Below, piece after piece: positions 1 through 11,435 of a DNA stretch of 64,000 nt. The position numbers and the translations under genes are program-made. Position 1 is the first letter of the stretch; the number at the start of each line of letters is the position of its first letter. The notes under the pieces are model-generated. The model was given only the letters and a program-made list of their open reading frames with translations. It searched no databases and was not told the origin of the DNA. Source of the DNA: Hydractinia symbiolongicarpus (Eukaryota > Cnidaria > Hydrozoa > Anthoathecata > Hydractiniidae); contig NC_079886.1 of assembly GCF_029227915.1 (NCBI RefSeq), forward strand, positions 12,423,501 through 12,487,500, written 5' to 3'.

Positions 1-1055
1 TGAATCACGTGGTTCCATCTGCCTGCGCAGGTTACCATTGCACTAGTCCTTCCAGTCTCAATGCGCTACAACGTCCCAAGTCGTTTTCATTAGCGCCATT
101 GCATTAGAACACTCATAACTACGTGCACAGTTCTATAGAGGCTGTAATATGGCTTTTGCAGTCTAACAAAAGCCTCGCACGTAAATCACGTGGTTTTACC
201 TGTCTGCGCAGGTTACCATTGGACTAGTCCTTCCAGTCTCAATGCGCTACAACGTCCCAAGTCCTTCTCATTGGCGCCGTTGCCTTAGAACACTCCTAAC
301 TACGTGCACAGTCCTATAAAGACCGTAATATGGCCTTTTGCAGTCTAATAAAATCCTCACACGTAAATCACGTGGTTCCATCTGCCTGCGCAGGTTACCA
401 TTGCACTATTCCATCCAGTCTCAATGCGCTACCACGTCCCAAGTCGTTTTCATTAGTGCCGTTGCCTTACAACACTCTTAACTACATGCACAGTCCTATA
501 AAGGCTGTAATATAGCCTTTTGCAGTCTAGTAAAGGCCTGACACGTAAATCATGTGCTTCCATCTAGCTGCGCAGGTTACCATTGGCCTAGTCCTTCCAG
601 TCTCAATGCGCTACAACGTCCCAAGTCCTTCTCATTGGCGCCGTTGCCTTAGAACACTCTTAACTACGTGCACAGTCCTATAAAGACCGTAATATGGCCT
701 TTTGCAGTCTAATAAAAGCCTCGCACGTAAATCACGTGGTTTCACCTGCCTGCACAGGTTACCATTGGACTAGTCCTTTCAGTCTCAATGCGCTACAACG
801 TCACAAGTCGTTTTTATTTGCGCCGCTGCCTTACAACACTCTTAACTACGTGCATCGTCCTATAAAGACTGTAACATGGCCTTTTGCAGTCTAATTAAAG
901 GCCTCATACGTAATTAACGTGGTTCCATCTGCCTGTGCAGGTTACCATTGCACTGTTCTTTCCAATCTCATGCGCTACCACGTCCCAAGTCGTTTTCATT
1001 AGCGCCGTTGCCTTACAACACTCTTAACTACGTGCACGGTCCAATAAAGGCTGTA
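1..1055 (+). repeat. 3440-bp-spaced HOR block, copy 1
   Basis: About 5.8 monomers match 3441-4495 at an offset of 3440 bp, dropping to 3439 after a 1-bp difference near 890. Shared rare variants include CTCATAACTACG with TTCTATAGAGG near 100-150 and the 1-bp-short CTCATGCGCTACC near 968. Similarity stops near 1055, where this copy continues into a GGCTTTTGCAG monomer while the other continues into GGGTGTAATACAG. The left end is cut by the window. Confidence 0.85.
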
Positions 1056-3440
1056 ATATGGCTTTTGCAGTCTAATAAAAGCCTCACACGTGAATCACGT
1101 GGTTCCATCTGCCTGCGCAGGTTACCATTGGACTATTCCTTACAGTCTCCATGTGCTACAACGTCCCAAGTCTTCTTCATTAGCGCTGTTGCATTACAAC
1201 ACTATTAACTGTGTGCACAGTCCTATAAAGGCTGTAATATTGCCTTTTGCAGTCTAATAAAGGCTTCGCACGTAAATCACGTGGTTTCACCTGTCTGCGC
1301 AGGTTACCATTGGACTAGTCCTTCCAGTCTCAATGTGCTACAACGTCCCAAGTCGTTTTCATTAGCGCCGTTGCCTTACAACACTCTTAACTACGTGCAC
1401 AGTCCTATAAAGGCTGTAGTATGGCCTTCTGCAGTCTAATAAAGGCCTTGCACGTAAATCACGTCGTTTCACCTGTCTGCGCAGGTTACGATTGGACTAG
1501 TCCTTTCAGTCTCAATATGCTACAACGTCCCAAGTCGTTTTCATTGTCGCTGTGGCCTTAGAACTGTCTTAACTATGTGCACAGTCCTATAAAGGCTGTA
1601 ATATGGCTTTTTGCAGTCTAATAAAAGGCCTCACACGTAATTAACGTGGTTCCATCTGCCTGTGCAGGTTACGATTGGACTAGTCCTTCCAGTCTCAATG
1701 CGCTAAAACGTCCCAAGTCGTTTTCATTAGCGCCATTGCATTAGAACACTCTTAACTACGTGCACAGTCCTATAAAGGCTGTAATATGGCCTTTTACCGT
1801 CTAATAAAAGCCTCACACGTAAATCACTTGGTTCCATCTGCCTGCGCAGGTTACAATTGCAGTAGTCCTTCCAGTCTCAATGCGCTCCAACTTCCCAAGT
1901 CGTTTTCATTAGCGCCATTGCATTAGAATACTCTTAACTACGTGCACAGTCCTATAAAGGCTGTAATATGGCTTTTGCAGTCTAACAAAAGCCTCGCACG
2001 TAAATCACGTGGTTTTACCTGTCTGCGCAGGTTACCATTGGACTAGTCCTTTCAGTCTCAATATGCTACAACGTCCCAAGTCGTTTTCATTGGCGCTGTG
2101 GCCTTAGAACTGTCTTAACTATGTGCACAGTCCTATAAAGGCTGTAATATGGCCTTTTGCAGTCTAGTAAAAGCCTCACACGTAAATCACGTGGTTCCAT
2201 CTGGCTGCGCAGGTTACCATTGCACTATTCCTTCCAGTCTCAATGCGCTACAACGTCCCAAGTCGTTTTCATTATCGTCATTGCATTAGAACACTCTTAA
2301 CTACGTGCACAGTCCTACAAAGGCTGTAATATGGCCTTTTACCGTCTAATAAAGGTCTCACACGTAAATCACTTCGTTCCATCTGCCTGCGCAGGTTACA
2401 ATTGCAGTAGTCTTTCCAGTCTCAATGCGCTACAACGTCCCAAGTCGTTTTCATTAGCGCTATTGCGTTAGAACACTCTTAACTACGTGCACAGTCCTAT
2501 AAAGGCTGTAATATGGCTTTTGCAGTCTAACAAAAGCCTCACACGTGAATCACGTGGTTCCATCTGCCTGCGCAGGTTACCATTGCACTATTCCTTCCAG
2601 TCTCAATGCGCTACAACGTCATAAGTCGTTTTCATTAGCGCCATTGCATTAGAACACTCATAACTACGTGCACAGTTCTATGGAGGCTGTAATATGGCTT
2701 TTGCAGTCCAACAAAAGCCTCGCACGTAAATCACGCGGTTTTACCTGTCTGCGCAGGTTACCATTGGACTAGTCCTTCCAGTCTCAATGTGCTACAACGT
2801 CCCAAGTCGTTTTCATTAGCGCCGTTGCCTTACAACACTCTTAACTACGTGCACAGTCCTATAAAGGCTGTAGTATGGCCTTCTGCAGTCTAATAAAGGC
2901 CTTGCACGTGAATCACGTGGTTCCATCTACCTGCGCAGGTTACCATTGGACTATTCCTTACAGTCTCAATGTGCTACAACGTCCCAAGTCTTCTTCATTA
3001 GCGCTGTTGCATTACAACACTAATAACTGTGTGCACAGTCCTATAAAGGCTGTAATATTGCCTTTTGCAGTCGCACGTAAATCACGTGGTTTCACCTGTC
3101 TGCGCAGGTTACCATTGGACTAGTCCTTCCAGTCTCAATGTGCTACAACGTCCCAAGTCGTTTTCATTAGCGCCGCTGCCTTACAACACTCTTAACTACG
3201 TGCACAGTCCTATAAAGGCTGTAATATAGCCTTTTGCAGTCTAATAAAGGCCTGACACGTAAATCACGTGCTTCCATCTGCCTGCGCAGGTTACCATTGG
3301 CCTAGTCCTTCCAGTCTCAATGCGCTACAACGTCCCAAGTCGTTTTCATTAGTGCCATTGCATTAGAACACCCTTAACTACGTGCACAGTCCTATAATGG
3401 CTGTAATATGGCTTTTGCAGTCTAACAAAAGCCTCACACG
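1056..3440 (+). repeat. Diverged monomers with a 546-bp trimer doublet and an 895-bp echo
   Basis: About 13 monomers separate the two 3440-bp-spaced blocks. A 3-mer of 546 bp is duplicated: about 1490-2035 and 2036-2535, sharing the unusual CTTTTACCGTC at about 1790 and 2336. The segment 2546-2760 recurs at 3441-3655, offset 895 bp, which is a 5-mer shortened mainly by a 13-bp deletion near 3071. No other structure is seen. Confidence 0.75.
3062..3090 (+). other. 13-bp deletion inside a monomer
   Basis: The usual GCAGTC followed by TAATAAAGGCCTC and GCACG is reduced here to GCAGTCGCACG at about 3067-3077. The lost 13 bp is bounded by a TC direct repeat, as in slippage or microhomology deletion. 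The loss removes the TAA stops normally found there and shifts frame. This creates an 82-codon open frame (2875-3123) that crosses the monomer boundary and has no other support as a gene. Confidence 0.8.
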
Positions 3441-4495
3441 TGAATCACGTGGTTCCATCTGCCTGCGCAGGTTACCATTGCACTATTCCTTCCAGTCTCA
3501 ATGCGCTACAACGTCCCAAGTCGTTCTCATTAGCGCCATTGCATTAGAACACTCATAACTACGTGCACAGTTCTATAGAGGCTGTAATATGGCTTTTGCA
3601 GTCTAACAAAAGCCTCGCACGTAAATCACGTGGTTTTACCTGTCTGCGCAGGTTACCATTGGACTAGTCCTTCCAGTCTCAATGCGCTACAACGTCCCAA
3701 GTCCTTCTCATTGGCGCCGTTGCCTTACAACACTCCTAACTACGTGCACAGTCCTATAAAGACCGTAATATGGCCTTTTGCAGTCTAATAAAATCCTCAC
3801 ACGTAAATCACGTGGTTCCATCTGCCTGCGCAGGTTACCATTGCACTATTCCATCCAGTCTCAATGCGCTACCACGTCCCAAGTCGTTTTCATTAGTGCC
3901 GTTGCCTTACAACACTCTTAACTACATGCACAGTCCTATAAAGGCTGTAATATAGCCTTTTGCAGTCTAATAAAGGCCTGACACGTAAATCACGTGCTTC
4001 CATCTGCCTGCGCAGGTTACCATTGGCCTAGTCCTTCCAGTCTCAAAGCGCTACAACGTCCCAAGTCCTTCTCATTGGCGCCGTTGCCTTAGAACACTCT
4101 TAACTACGTGCACAGTCCTATAAAGACCGTAATATGGCCTTTTGCAGTCTAATAAAAGCCTCGCACGTAAATCATGTGGTTTCACCTGCCTGCACAGGTT
4201 ACCATTGGACTAGTCCTTTCAGTCTCAATGCGCTACAACGTGCCAAGTCGTTTTTATTAGTGCCGCTGCCTTACAACACTCTTAACTACGTGCATCGTCC
4301 TATAAAGACTGTAACATGGCCTTTTGCAGTCTAATAAAGGCCTCATACGTAATTAACGTGGTTCCATCTGCCTGTGCAGGTTACCATTGCACTGTTCTTT
4401 CCAATCTCATGCGCTACCACGTCCCAAGTCGTTTTCATTAGTGCCGTTGCCTTACAACACTCATAACTGCGTGCACGGTCCAATAAAGGGTGTAA
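3441..4495 (+). repeat. 3440-bp-spaced HOR block, copy 2
   Basis: This is the second copy of the block at 1-1055, with the same order of variant monomers. Its right part (from about 4058) is also the start of the following 1092-bp doublet, so at least two duplication events overlap here. Confidence 0.85.
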
Positions 4496-6241
4496 TACAG
4501 CCTTTTTCAGTCTAATAAAGGCCTCACACGTAAATCACGTGGTTCCATCTGCCTGTGCAGGTTACCATTGGCCTAGTCCTTCCAGTCTCAATGCACTACA
4601 ACGTCCCAAGTCGATTTCCTTAATGCCGTCGCTTTAGAACACTCTTAACTACGTGCATCGTCCTATAAAGGCTGTAATATGGCATTTTGCAGTCTAATAA
4701 AAGCCTCACACGTAAATCACGTGGTTCCATCTGCCTGCGCAGGTTACCATTGCACTAGTCCTTCCAGTCTAAATGCACTACAACGTCCCAAGTCGTTTTC
4801 ATTGGCGCTGTGGCCTTAGAATTGCCTTAACTATGTGCACAGTCCTATAAAGGCTGTAATATATGGCTTTTTGCAGTCTAATAAAAGCCTCACACGTAAA
4901 TCACTTGGTTCCATCTGCCTGCGCAGGTTACAATTGCAGTAGTCCTTCCAGTCTCAATGCGCTACAACGTCCCAAGTCGTTTTCATTAGCGCCATTGCAT
5001 TAGAACACTCTTAACTACGTGCACAGTCCTATAAAGGCTGTAATATGGCTTTTGCAGTCTAACAAAAGCCTCACACGTGAATGACGTGGTTCCATCTGCC
5101 TGCGCAGGTTACCATTGCACTATTCTTTCCAGTCTCAATGCGCTACAACGTCCCAAGTCCTTCTCATTGGCGCCGTTGCCTTAGAACACTCTTAACTACG
5201 TGCACAGTCCTATAAAGACCGTAATATGGCCTTTTGCAGTCTAATAAAAGCCTCGCACGTAAATCATGTGGTTTCACCTGCCTGCACAGGTTACCATTGG
5301 ACTAGTCCTTTCAGTCTCAATGCGCTACAACGTGCCAAGTCGTTTTTATTAGCGCCGCTGCCTTACAACACTCTTAACTACGTGCATCGTCCTATAAAGA
5401 CTGTAACATGGCCTTTTGCAGTCTAATAAAGGCCTCATACGTAATTAACGTGGTTCCATCTGCCTGTGCAGGTTACCATTGCACTGTTCTTTCCAATCTC
5501 ATGCGCTACCACGTCCCAAGTCGTTTTCATTAGTGCCGTTGCCTTACAACACTCTTAACTGCGTGCACGGTCCAATAAAGGGTGTAATACAGCCTTTTTC
5601 AGTCTAATAAAGGCCTCACACGTAAATCACGTGGTTCCATCTGCCTGTGCAGGTTACCATTGGCCTAGTCCTTCCAGTCTCAATGCACTACAACGTCCCA
5701 AGTCGATTTCCTTAATGCCGTCGCTTTAGAACACTCTTAACTACGTGCATCGTCCTATAAAGGCTGTAATATGGCATTTTGCAGTCTAATAAAAGCCTCA
5801 CACGTAAATCACGTGGTTCCATCTGCCTGCGCAGGTTACCATTGCACTAGTCCTTCCAGTCTAAATGCACTACAACGTCCCAAGTCGTTTTCATTGGCGC
5901 TGTGGCCTTAGAATTGCCTTAACTATGTGCACAGTCCTATAAAGGCTGTAATATATGGCTTTTTGCAGTCTAATAAAAGCCTCACACGTAAATCACTTGG
6001 TTCCATCTGCCTGCGCAGGTTACAATTGCAGTAGTCCTTCCAGTCTCAATGCGCTACAACGTCCCAAGTCGTTTTCATTAGCGCCATTGCATTAGAACAC
6101 TCTTAACTACGTGCACAGTCCTATAAAGGCTGTAATATGGCTTTTGCAGTCTAACAAAAGCCTCACACGTGAATGACGTGGTTCCATCTGCCTGCGCAGG
6201 TTACCATTGCACTATTCTTTCCAGTCTCAATGCGCTACAAC
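4058..6241 (+). repeat. Tandem doublet of a 1092-bp 6-mer HOR
   Basis: Two copies, about 4058-5149 and 5150-6241, are exactly 6 x 182 bp apart. Shared diagnostic variants include the 2-bp-longer GTAATATATGG (about 4857 and 5949), GTGAATGACGTGG (about 5077 and 6169) and TGCATCGTCC. By eye they differ at only a few bases, for example CATAACTGCG versus CTTAACTGCG near 4463/5555. The join at about 5149 switches within CCAAGTC. Confidence 0.88.
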
Positions 6242-8400
6242 GTCCCAAGTCGTTTTCATTAGCGCCATTGCATTAAAACACTCATAACTACGTGCACAGT
6301 TCTATAGAGGCTGTAATATGGCTTTTGCAGTCTATCAAAAGCCTCGCACGTAAATCACGTGGTTTTACTTGTCTGCGCAGGTTACCATTGGACTAGTCCT
6401 TCCAGTCTCAATGTGCTACAACGTCCCAAGTCGTTTTCATTAGCGCCGTTGCCTTACCACACTCTTAACTACGTGCAAAGTCCTATAAAGGCTGTAATAT
6501 AGCCTTTTGCAGTCTAATAAAGGCCTGACACGTAAATCACGTGCTTCAATCTGCCTGCGCAGGTTACCATTGCACTAGTCCTTCCAGTCTCAATGCGTTA
6601 CAACGTCCCAAGTCCTTATCATTGGCGCCGTTGCCTTAGAACACTCTTAACTACTTGCACAGTCCAATAAAGGGTGTATTATAGCCTTTTGCAGTCTAAT
6701 ATAAGCCTCACACGTAAATCACATGGTTCCATCTGCCTGCGCAGGTTACCAATGCACTAGTCCTTCCAGTCCCAATGCGCTACAACGTCCCAAGTCGTTT
6801 TCATTAGCGCCATTGCATTAGAACACTCTTAACTACGTGCACAGTCCTATAAAGGCTGTAGTATGGCCTTCTGCAGTCTAATAAAGGCCTTGCACGTAAA
6901 TCACGTGGTTTCACCTGTCTGCGCAGGTTACGATTGGACTAGTCCTTTCCGTCTCAATATGCTACAACGTCCCAAGTCGTTTTCATTGGCGCTGTGGCCT
7001 TAGAACTGTCTTAACTATGTGCACAGTCCTATAAAGGCTGTAATATGGCCTTCTGCAGTCTAATAGAGGCCTTGCACGTAAATCACGTCGTTTCACCTGT
7101 CTGCGCAGGTTACGATTGGACTAGTCCTTTCAGTCTCAATATGCTACAACGTCCCAAGTCGTTTTCATTGGCGCTGTGGCCTTAGAACTGTCTTAACTAT
7201 GTGCACAGTCCTATAAAGGCTGTAATATGGCTTTTTGCAGTCTAATAAAAGCCTCACACGTAATTAACGTGGTTCCATCTGCCTGTGCAGGTTACGATTG
7301 CACTATTCTTTCCAGTCTCAATGCGCTACAACGTCCCAAGTCGTTTTCATTAGCGCCATTGCATTAGAACACTCTTAACTACGTGCACAGTCCTATAAAG
7401 GCTGTAATATGGCTTTTGCAGTCTAACAAAAGCCTCACACGTGAATGACGTGGTTCCATCTGCCTGCGTAGGTTACCATTGCACTATTCTTTCCAGTCTC
7501 AATGCGCTACAACGTCCCAAGTCGTTTTCATTAGCGCCATTGCATTAGAACACTCATAACTACGTGCACAGTTCTATAGAGGCTGTAATATGGCTTTTGC
7601 AGTCTATCAAAAGCCTCGCACGTAAATCACGTGGTTTTGCTTGTCTGCGCAGGTTACCATTGGACTAGTCCTTCCAGTCTCAATGTGCTACAACGTCCCA
7701 AGTCGTTTTCATTAGAGCCGTTGCCTCACCACACTCTTAACTACGTGCAAAGTCCTATAAAGGCTGTAATATAGCCTTTTGCAGTCTAATAAAGGCCTGA
7801 CACGTAAATCACGTGCTTCCATCTGCCTGCGCAGGTTACCATTGCACTAGTCCTTCCAGTCTCAATGCGTTACAACGTCTCAAGTCCTTATCATTGGCGC
7901 CGTTGCCTTAGAACACTCTTAACTACTTGCACAGTCCAATAAAGGGTGTATTATAGCCTTTTGCAGTCTAATATAAGCCTCACACGTAAATCACATGGTT
8001 CCATCTGCCTGCGCAGGTTACCAATGCACTAGTCCTTCCAGTCCCAATGCGCTACAACGTCCCAAGTCGTTTTCATTAGCGCCATTGCATTAGAACACTC
8101 TTAACTACGTGCACAGTCCTATAAAGGCTGTAGTATGGCCTTCTGCAGTCTAATAAAGGCCTTGCACGTAAATCACGTGGTTTCACCTGTCTGCGCAGGT
8201 TACAATTGGACTAGTCCTTTCAGTCTCAATATGCTACAACGTCCCAAGTCGTTTTCATTGGCGCTGTGGCCTTAGAACTGTCTTAACTATGTGCACAGTC
8301 CTATAAAGGCTGTAATATGGCCTTCTGCAGTCTAATAGAGGCCTTGCACGTAAATCACGTCGTTTCACCTGTCTGCGCAGGTTACGATTGGACTAGTCCT
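6050..8400 (+). repeat. 1272-bp 7-mer HOR, about 1.85 copies
   Basis: The unit at about 6050-7321 recurs from about 7322 to 8400 at offset 1272 (7 x 182 - 2). Markers include TCTATCAAAA at 6331 and 7603, GTATGGCCTTCTGCAG at 6861 and 8133, and TAATAGAGGCC near 7069 and 8341. The second copy is cut short near 8400, where the sequence switches to a copy of about 7663 onward. Confidence 0.85.
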
Positions 8401-8860
8401 TCCAGTCTCAATGTGCTACAACGTCCCAAGTCGTTTTCATTAGCGCCGTTGCCTTACCACACTCTTAACTACGTGCACAGTCCTATAAAGGCTGTAATAT
8501 AGCCTTTTGCAGTCTAATAAAGGCCTGACACGTAAATCACGTGCTTCCATCTGCCTGCGCAGGTTACCATTGCACTAGTCCTTCCAGTCTCAATGCGCTA
8601 CAACGTCCCAAGTCCTTATCATTGGCGCCGTTGCCTTAGAACACTCTTAACTACGTGCACAGTCCAATAAAGGGTGTATTATAGCCTTTTGCAGTCTAAT
8701 ATAAGCCTCACACGTAAATCACGTGGTTCCATCTGCCTGCGCAGGTTACCAATGCACTACTCCTTCCAGTCTCAATGCGCTACAACGTCCCAAGTCGTTT
8801 TCATTAGCGCCATTGCATTAGAACACTCTTAACTACGTGCACAGTCCTATAAAGGCTGCA
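8391..8860 (+). repeat. Partial 728-bp-spaced copy of 7663-8140
   Basis: From about 8391 the sequence matches that starting about 7663, offset 728 bp (4 monomers), including CCTTACCACACTC versus CCTCACCACACTC and GGGTGTATTATAGCC. The switch point lies within GGACTAGTCC/TTCAGTCTC of a hybrid monomer, as expected for unequal exchange in register. Confidence 0.75.
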
Positions 8861-9062
8861 GTCAAACAAAAGCCTAACACGTGAATCACGTGGTTCCATC
8901 TGCCTGCGCAGGTTACCATTGGACTATTCCTTACAGTCTCAATGCGCTACAACGTCCAAAGTCGTTTTTATTAGCGCCGCTGCCTTACAACACTCTTAAC
9001 TACGTGCATCGTCCTATAAAGACTGTAACATGGCCTTTTGCAGTGTAATAAAGGCCTCATAC
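8590..9062 (+). repeat. 5069-bp-spaced block, copy 1, with a 14-bp deletion
   Basis: This block matches about 13660-14130. Both copies carry the same 14-bp loss: GGCTG is joined directly to CAGTC at 8858/8859 and 13927/13928, removing TAATATGGCTTTTG. The shared deletion shows common descent of the two blocks across 5069 bp (28 monomers minus indels). Confidence 0.8.
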
Positions 9063-9160
9063 GTAATTAACGTGGTTCCATCTGCCTGTGCAGGTTACCA
9101 TTGCACTGTTCTTTCCAATGTCATGCACTGCCACGTCCCAAGTCGTTTTCATTAGCGCCG
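9063..9160 (+). repeat. Diverged partial monomer
   Basis: Ordinary satellite with the ACGTAATTAACGTGG variant and CTCATGCAC sequence links the preceding block to the 1090-bp doublet. Nothing else is seen. Confidence 0.6.
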
Positions 9161-11298
9161 TTGCCTTACAACACTCTTAACTACGTGCACGGTCCAATAA
9201 AGGCTGTAATATGGCTTTTGCAGTCTAACAAAAGCCTCACTTGTGAATCACGTGGTTCCATCTGCCTGCGCAGGTTACCATTGGACTATTCCTTACAGTC
9301 TCAATGTGCTACAACGTCCCAAGTCTTCTTCATTAGCGCTGTTGCATTACAACACTATTACCTGTGTGCACAGTCCTATAAAGGCTGTAATATTGCCTTT
9401 TGCAGTCTAATAAAGGCCTAGCATGTAAATCACGTGGTTTCACCTGTCTGCGCAGGTTACCATTGGACTAGTCCTTCCAGTCTCAATGTGCTATAACGTC
9501 CCAAGTCGTTTTCATTAGCGCCGTTGCCTTACAACACTCTTAACTACGTGCACAGTCCTATAAAGGCTGTAGTATGGCCTTCTGCAGTCTAATAAAGGCC
9601 TTGCACGTAAATCACGTCGTTTCACCTGTCTGCGCAGGTTACGATTGGACTAGTCCTTTCAGTCTCAATATGCTACAACGACCCAAGTCGTTTTCATTGG
9701 CGCTGTGGCCTTAGAACTGTCTTAACTATGTGCACAGTCCTATAAAGGCTGTAATATGGCCTTTTGCAGTCTAATAAAAGCCTCACACGTAAATCACGTG
9801 GTTCCATCTGCCTGCGCAGGTTACCATTGCAATATTCCTTCCAGTCTCAATGCGCTACAACGTCCCAATTCGTTTTCATTATCGTCATTGCATTAGAACA
9901 CCCTTAACTACGTGCACAGTCCTATAAAGGCTGTAATATGGCTTTTGCAGTCTAACAAAAGCCTCACACGTAAATCACGTGGTTTCATCTGCCTGCGCAG
10001 GTTACCATTGGACTATTCCTTACAGTCTCAATGTGCTAAAACGTCCCAAGTCGTTTTCATTAGCGCTGTTGCCTTACAACACTATTAACTGCGTGCACAG
10101 TCCTATAAAGGCTGTAATATTCCCTTCCGCAGTCTAATAAAGGCCTCGCACGTAAATCACGTGGTTTCACCTGTCTGCGCAGGTTGCCATTGGACTAGTC
10201 CTTACAGTCTCAATGCGCTACAACGTCCAAAGTCGTTTTTATTAGCGCCGCTGCCTTACAACACTCTTAACTACGTGCACGGTCCAATAAAGGCTGTAAT
10301 ATGGCTTTTGCAGTCTAACAAAAGCCTCACACGTGAATCACGTGGTTCCATCTGCCTGCGCAGGTTACCATTGGACTATTCCTTACAGTCTCAATGTGCT
10401 ACAACGTCCCAAGTCTTCTTCATTAGCGCTGTTGCATTACAACACTATTACCTGTATGCACAGTCCTATAAAGGCTGAAATATTGCCTTTTGCAGTCTAA
10501 TAAAGGCCTAGCATGTAAATCACGTGGTTTCACCTGTCTGCGCAGGTTACCATTGGACTAGTCCTTCCAGTCTCAATGTGCTATAACGTCCCAAGTCGTT
10601 TTCATTAGCGCCGTTGCCTTACAACACTCTTAACTACGTGCACAGTCCTATAAAGGCTGTAGTATGGCCTTCTGCAGTCTAATAAAGGCCTTGCACGTAA
10701 ATCACGTCGTTTCACCTGTCTGCGCAGGTTACGATTGGACTAGTCCTTTCAGTCTCAATATGCTACAACGACCCAAGTCGTTTTCATTGGCGCTGTGGCC
10801 TTAGAACTGTCTTAACTATGTGCACAGTCCTATAAAGGCTGTAATATGGCCTTTTGCAGTCTAATAAAAGCCTCACACGTAAATCACGTGGTTCCATCTG
10901 CCTGCGCAGGTTACCATTGCAATATTCCTTCCAGTCTCAATGCGCTACAACGTCCCAAGTCGTTTTCATTATCGTCATTGCATTAGAACACCCTTAACTA
11001 CGTGCACAGTCCTATAAAGGCTGTAATATGGCTTTTGCAGTCTAACAAAAGCCTCACACGTAAATCACGTGGTTTCATCTGCCTGCGCAGGTTACCATTG
11101 GACTATTCCTTACAGTCTCAATGTGCTAAAACGTCCCAAGTCGTTTTCATTAGCGCTGTTGCCTTACAACACTATTAACTGCGTGCACAGTCCTATAAAG
11201 GCTGTAATATTCCCTTCCGCAGTCTAATAAAGGCCTCGCACGTAAATCACGTGGTTTCACCTGTCTGCGCAGGTTGCCATTGGACTAGTCCTTACAGT
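9160..11298 (+). repeat. Tandem doublet of a 1090-bp 6-mer HOR
   Basis: Two copies, about 9160-10250 and 10251-11298, are 1090 bp apart (6 x 182 - 2). Markers are GCATGTAAATCACG at 9421 and 10511, GTGCTATAACG, CAACGACCCAAG, and ATTCCCTTCCGCAG at about 10129 and 11219. The join near 10205-10260 is a hybrid monomer: its left part is the last monomer of copy 1, and its middle (CAACGTCCAAAGTCG) matches the monomer at about 8940. Confidence 0.88.
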
Positions 11299-11435
11299 CT
11301 TAATGTGCTACAACGTCCCAAGTCGTTTTCATTAGCGCCGTTGCCTTACAACACCCTTAACTACGTGCACAGTCCTATAAAGACCGTAATATGGCCTTTT
11401 GCAGTCTAATAAAAGCCTGGCACGTAAATCACTTT
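11299..11435 (+). repeat. Single diverged monomer segment
   Basis: One monomer with AAAGACCGTAATATGG and CCTGGCACG connects the 1090-bp doublet to the next HOR. CCTGGCACG recurs at about 15580, suggesting an older duplication. No other structure is seen. Confidence 0.6.

Noticed and set aside
580-600. Pol III A-box-like TGGCCTAGTCC in some monomers
   Set aside because: The last two bases do not fit TGGCNNAGTGG, the sequence is only one subfamily variant, and no B-box (GGTTCGANTCC) follows at a proper distance. No tRNA or SINE fold is visible.
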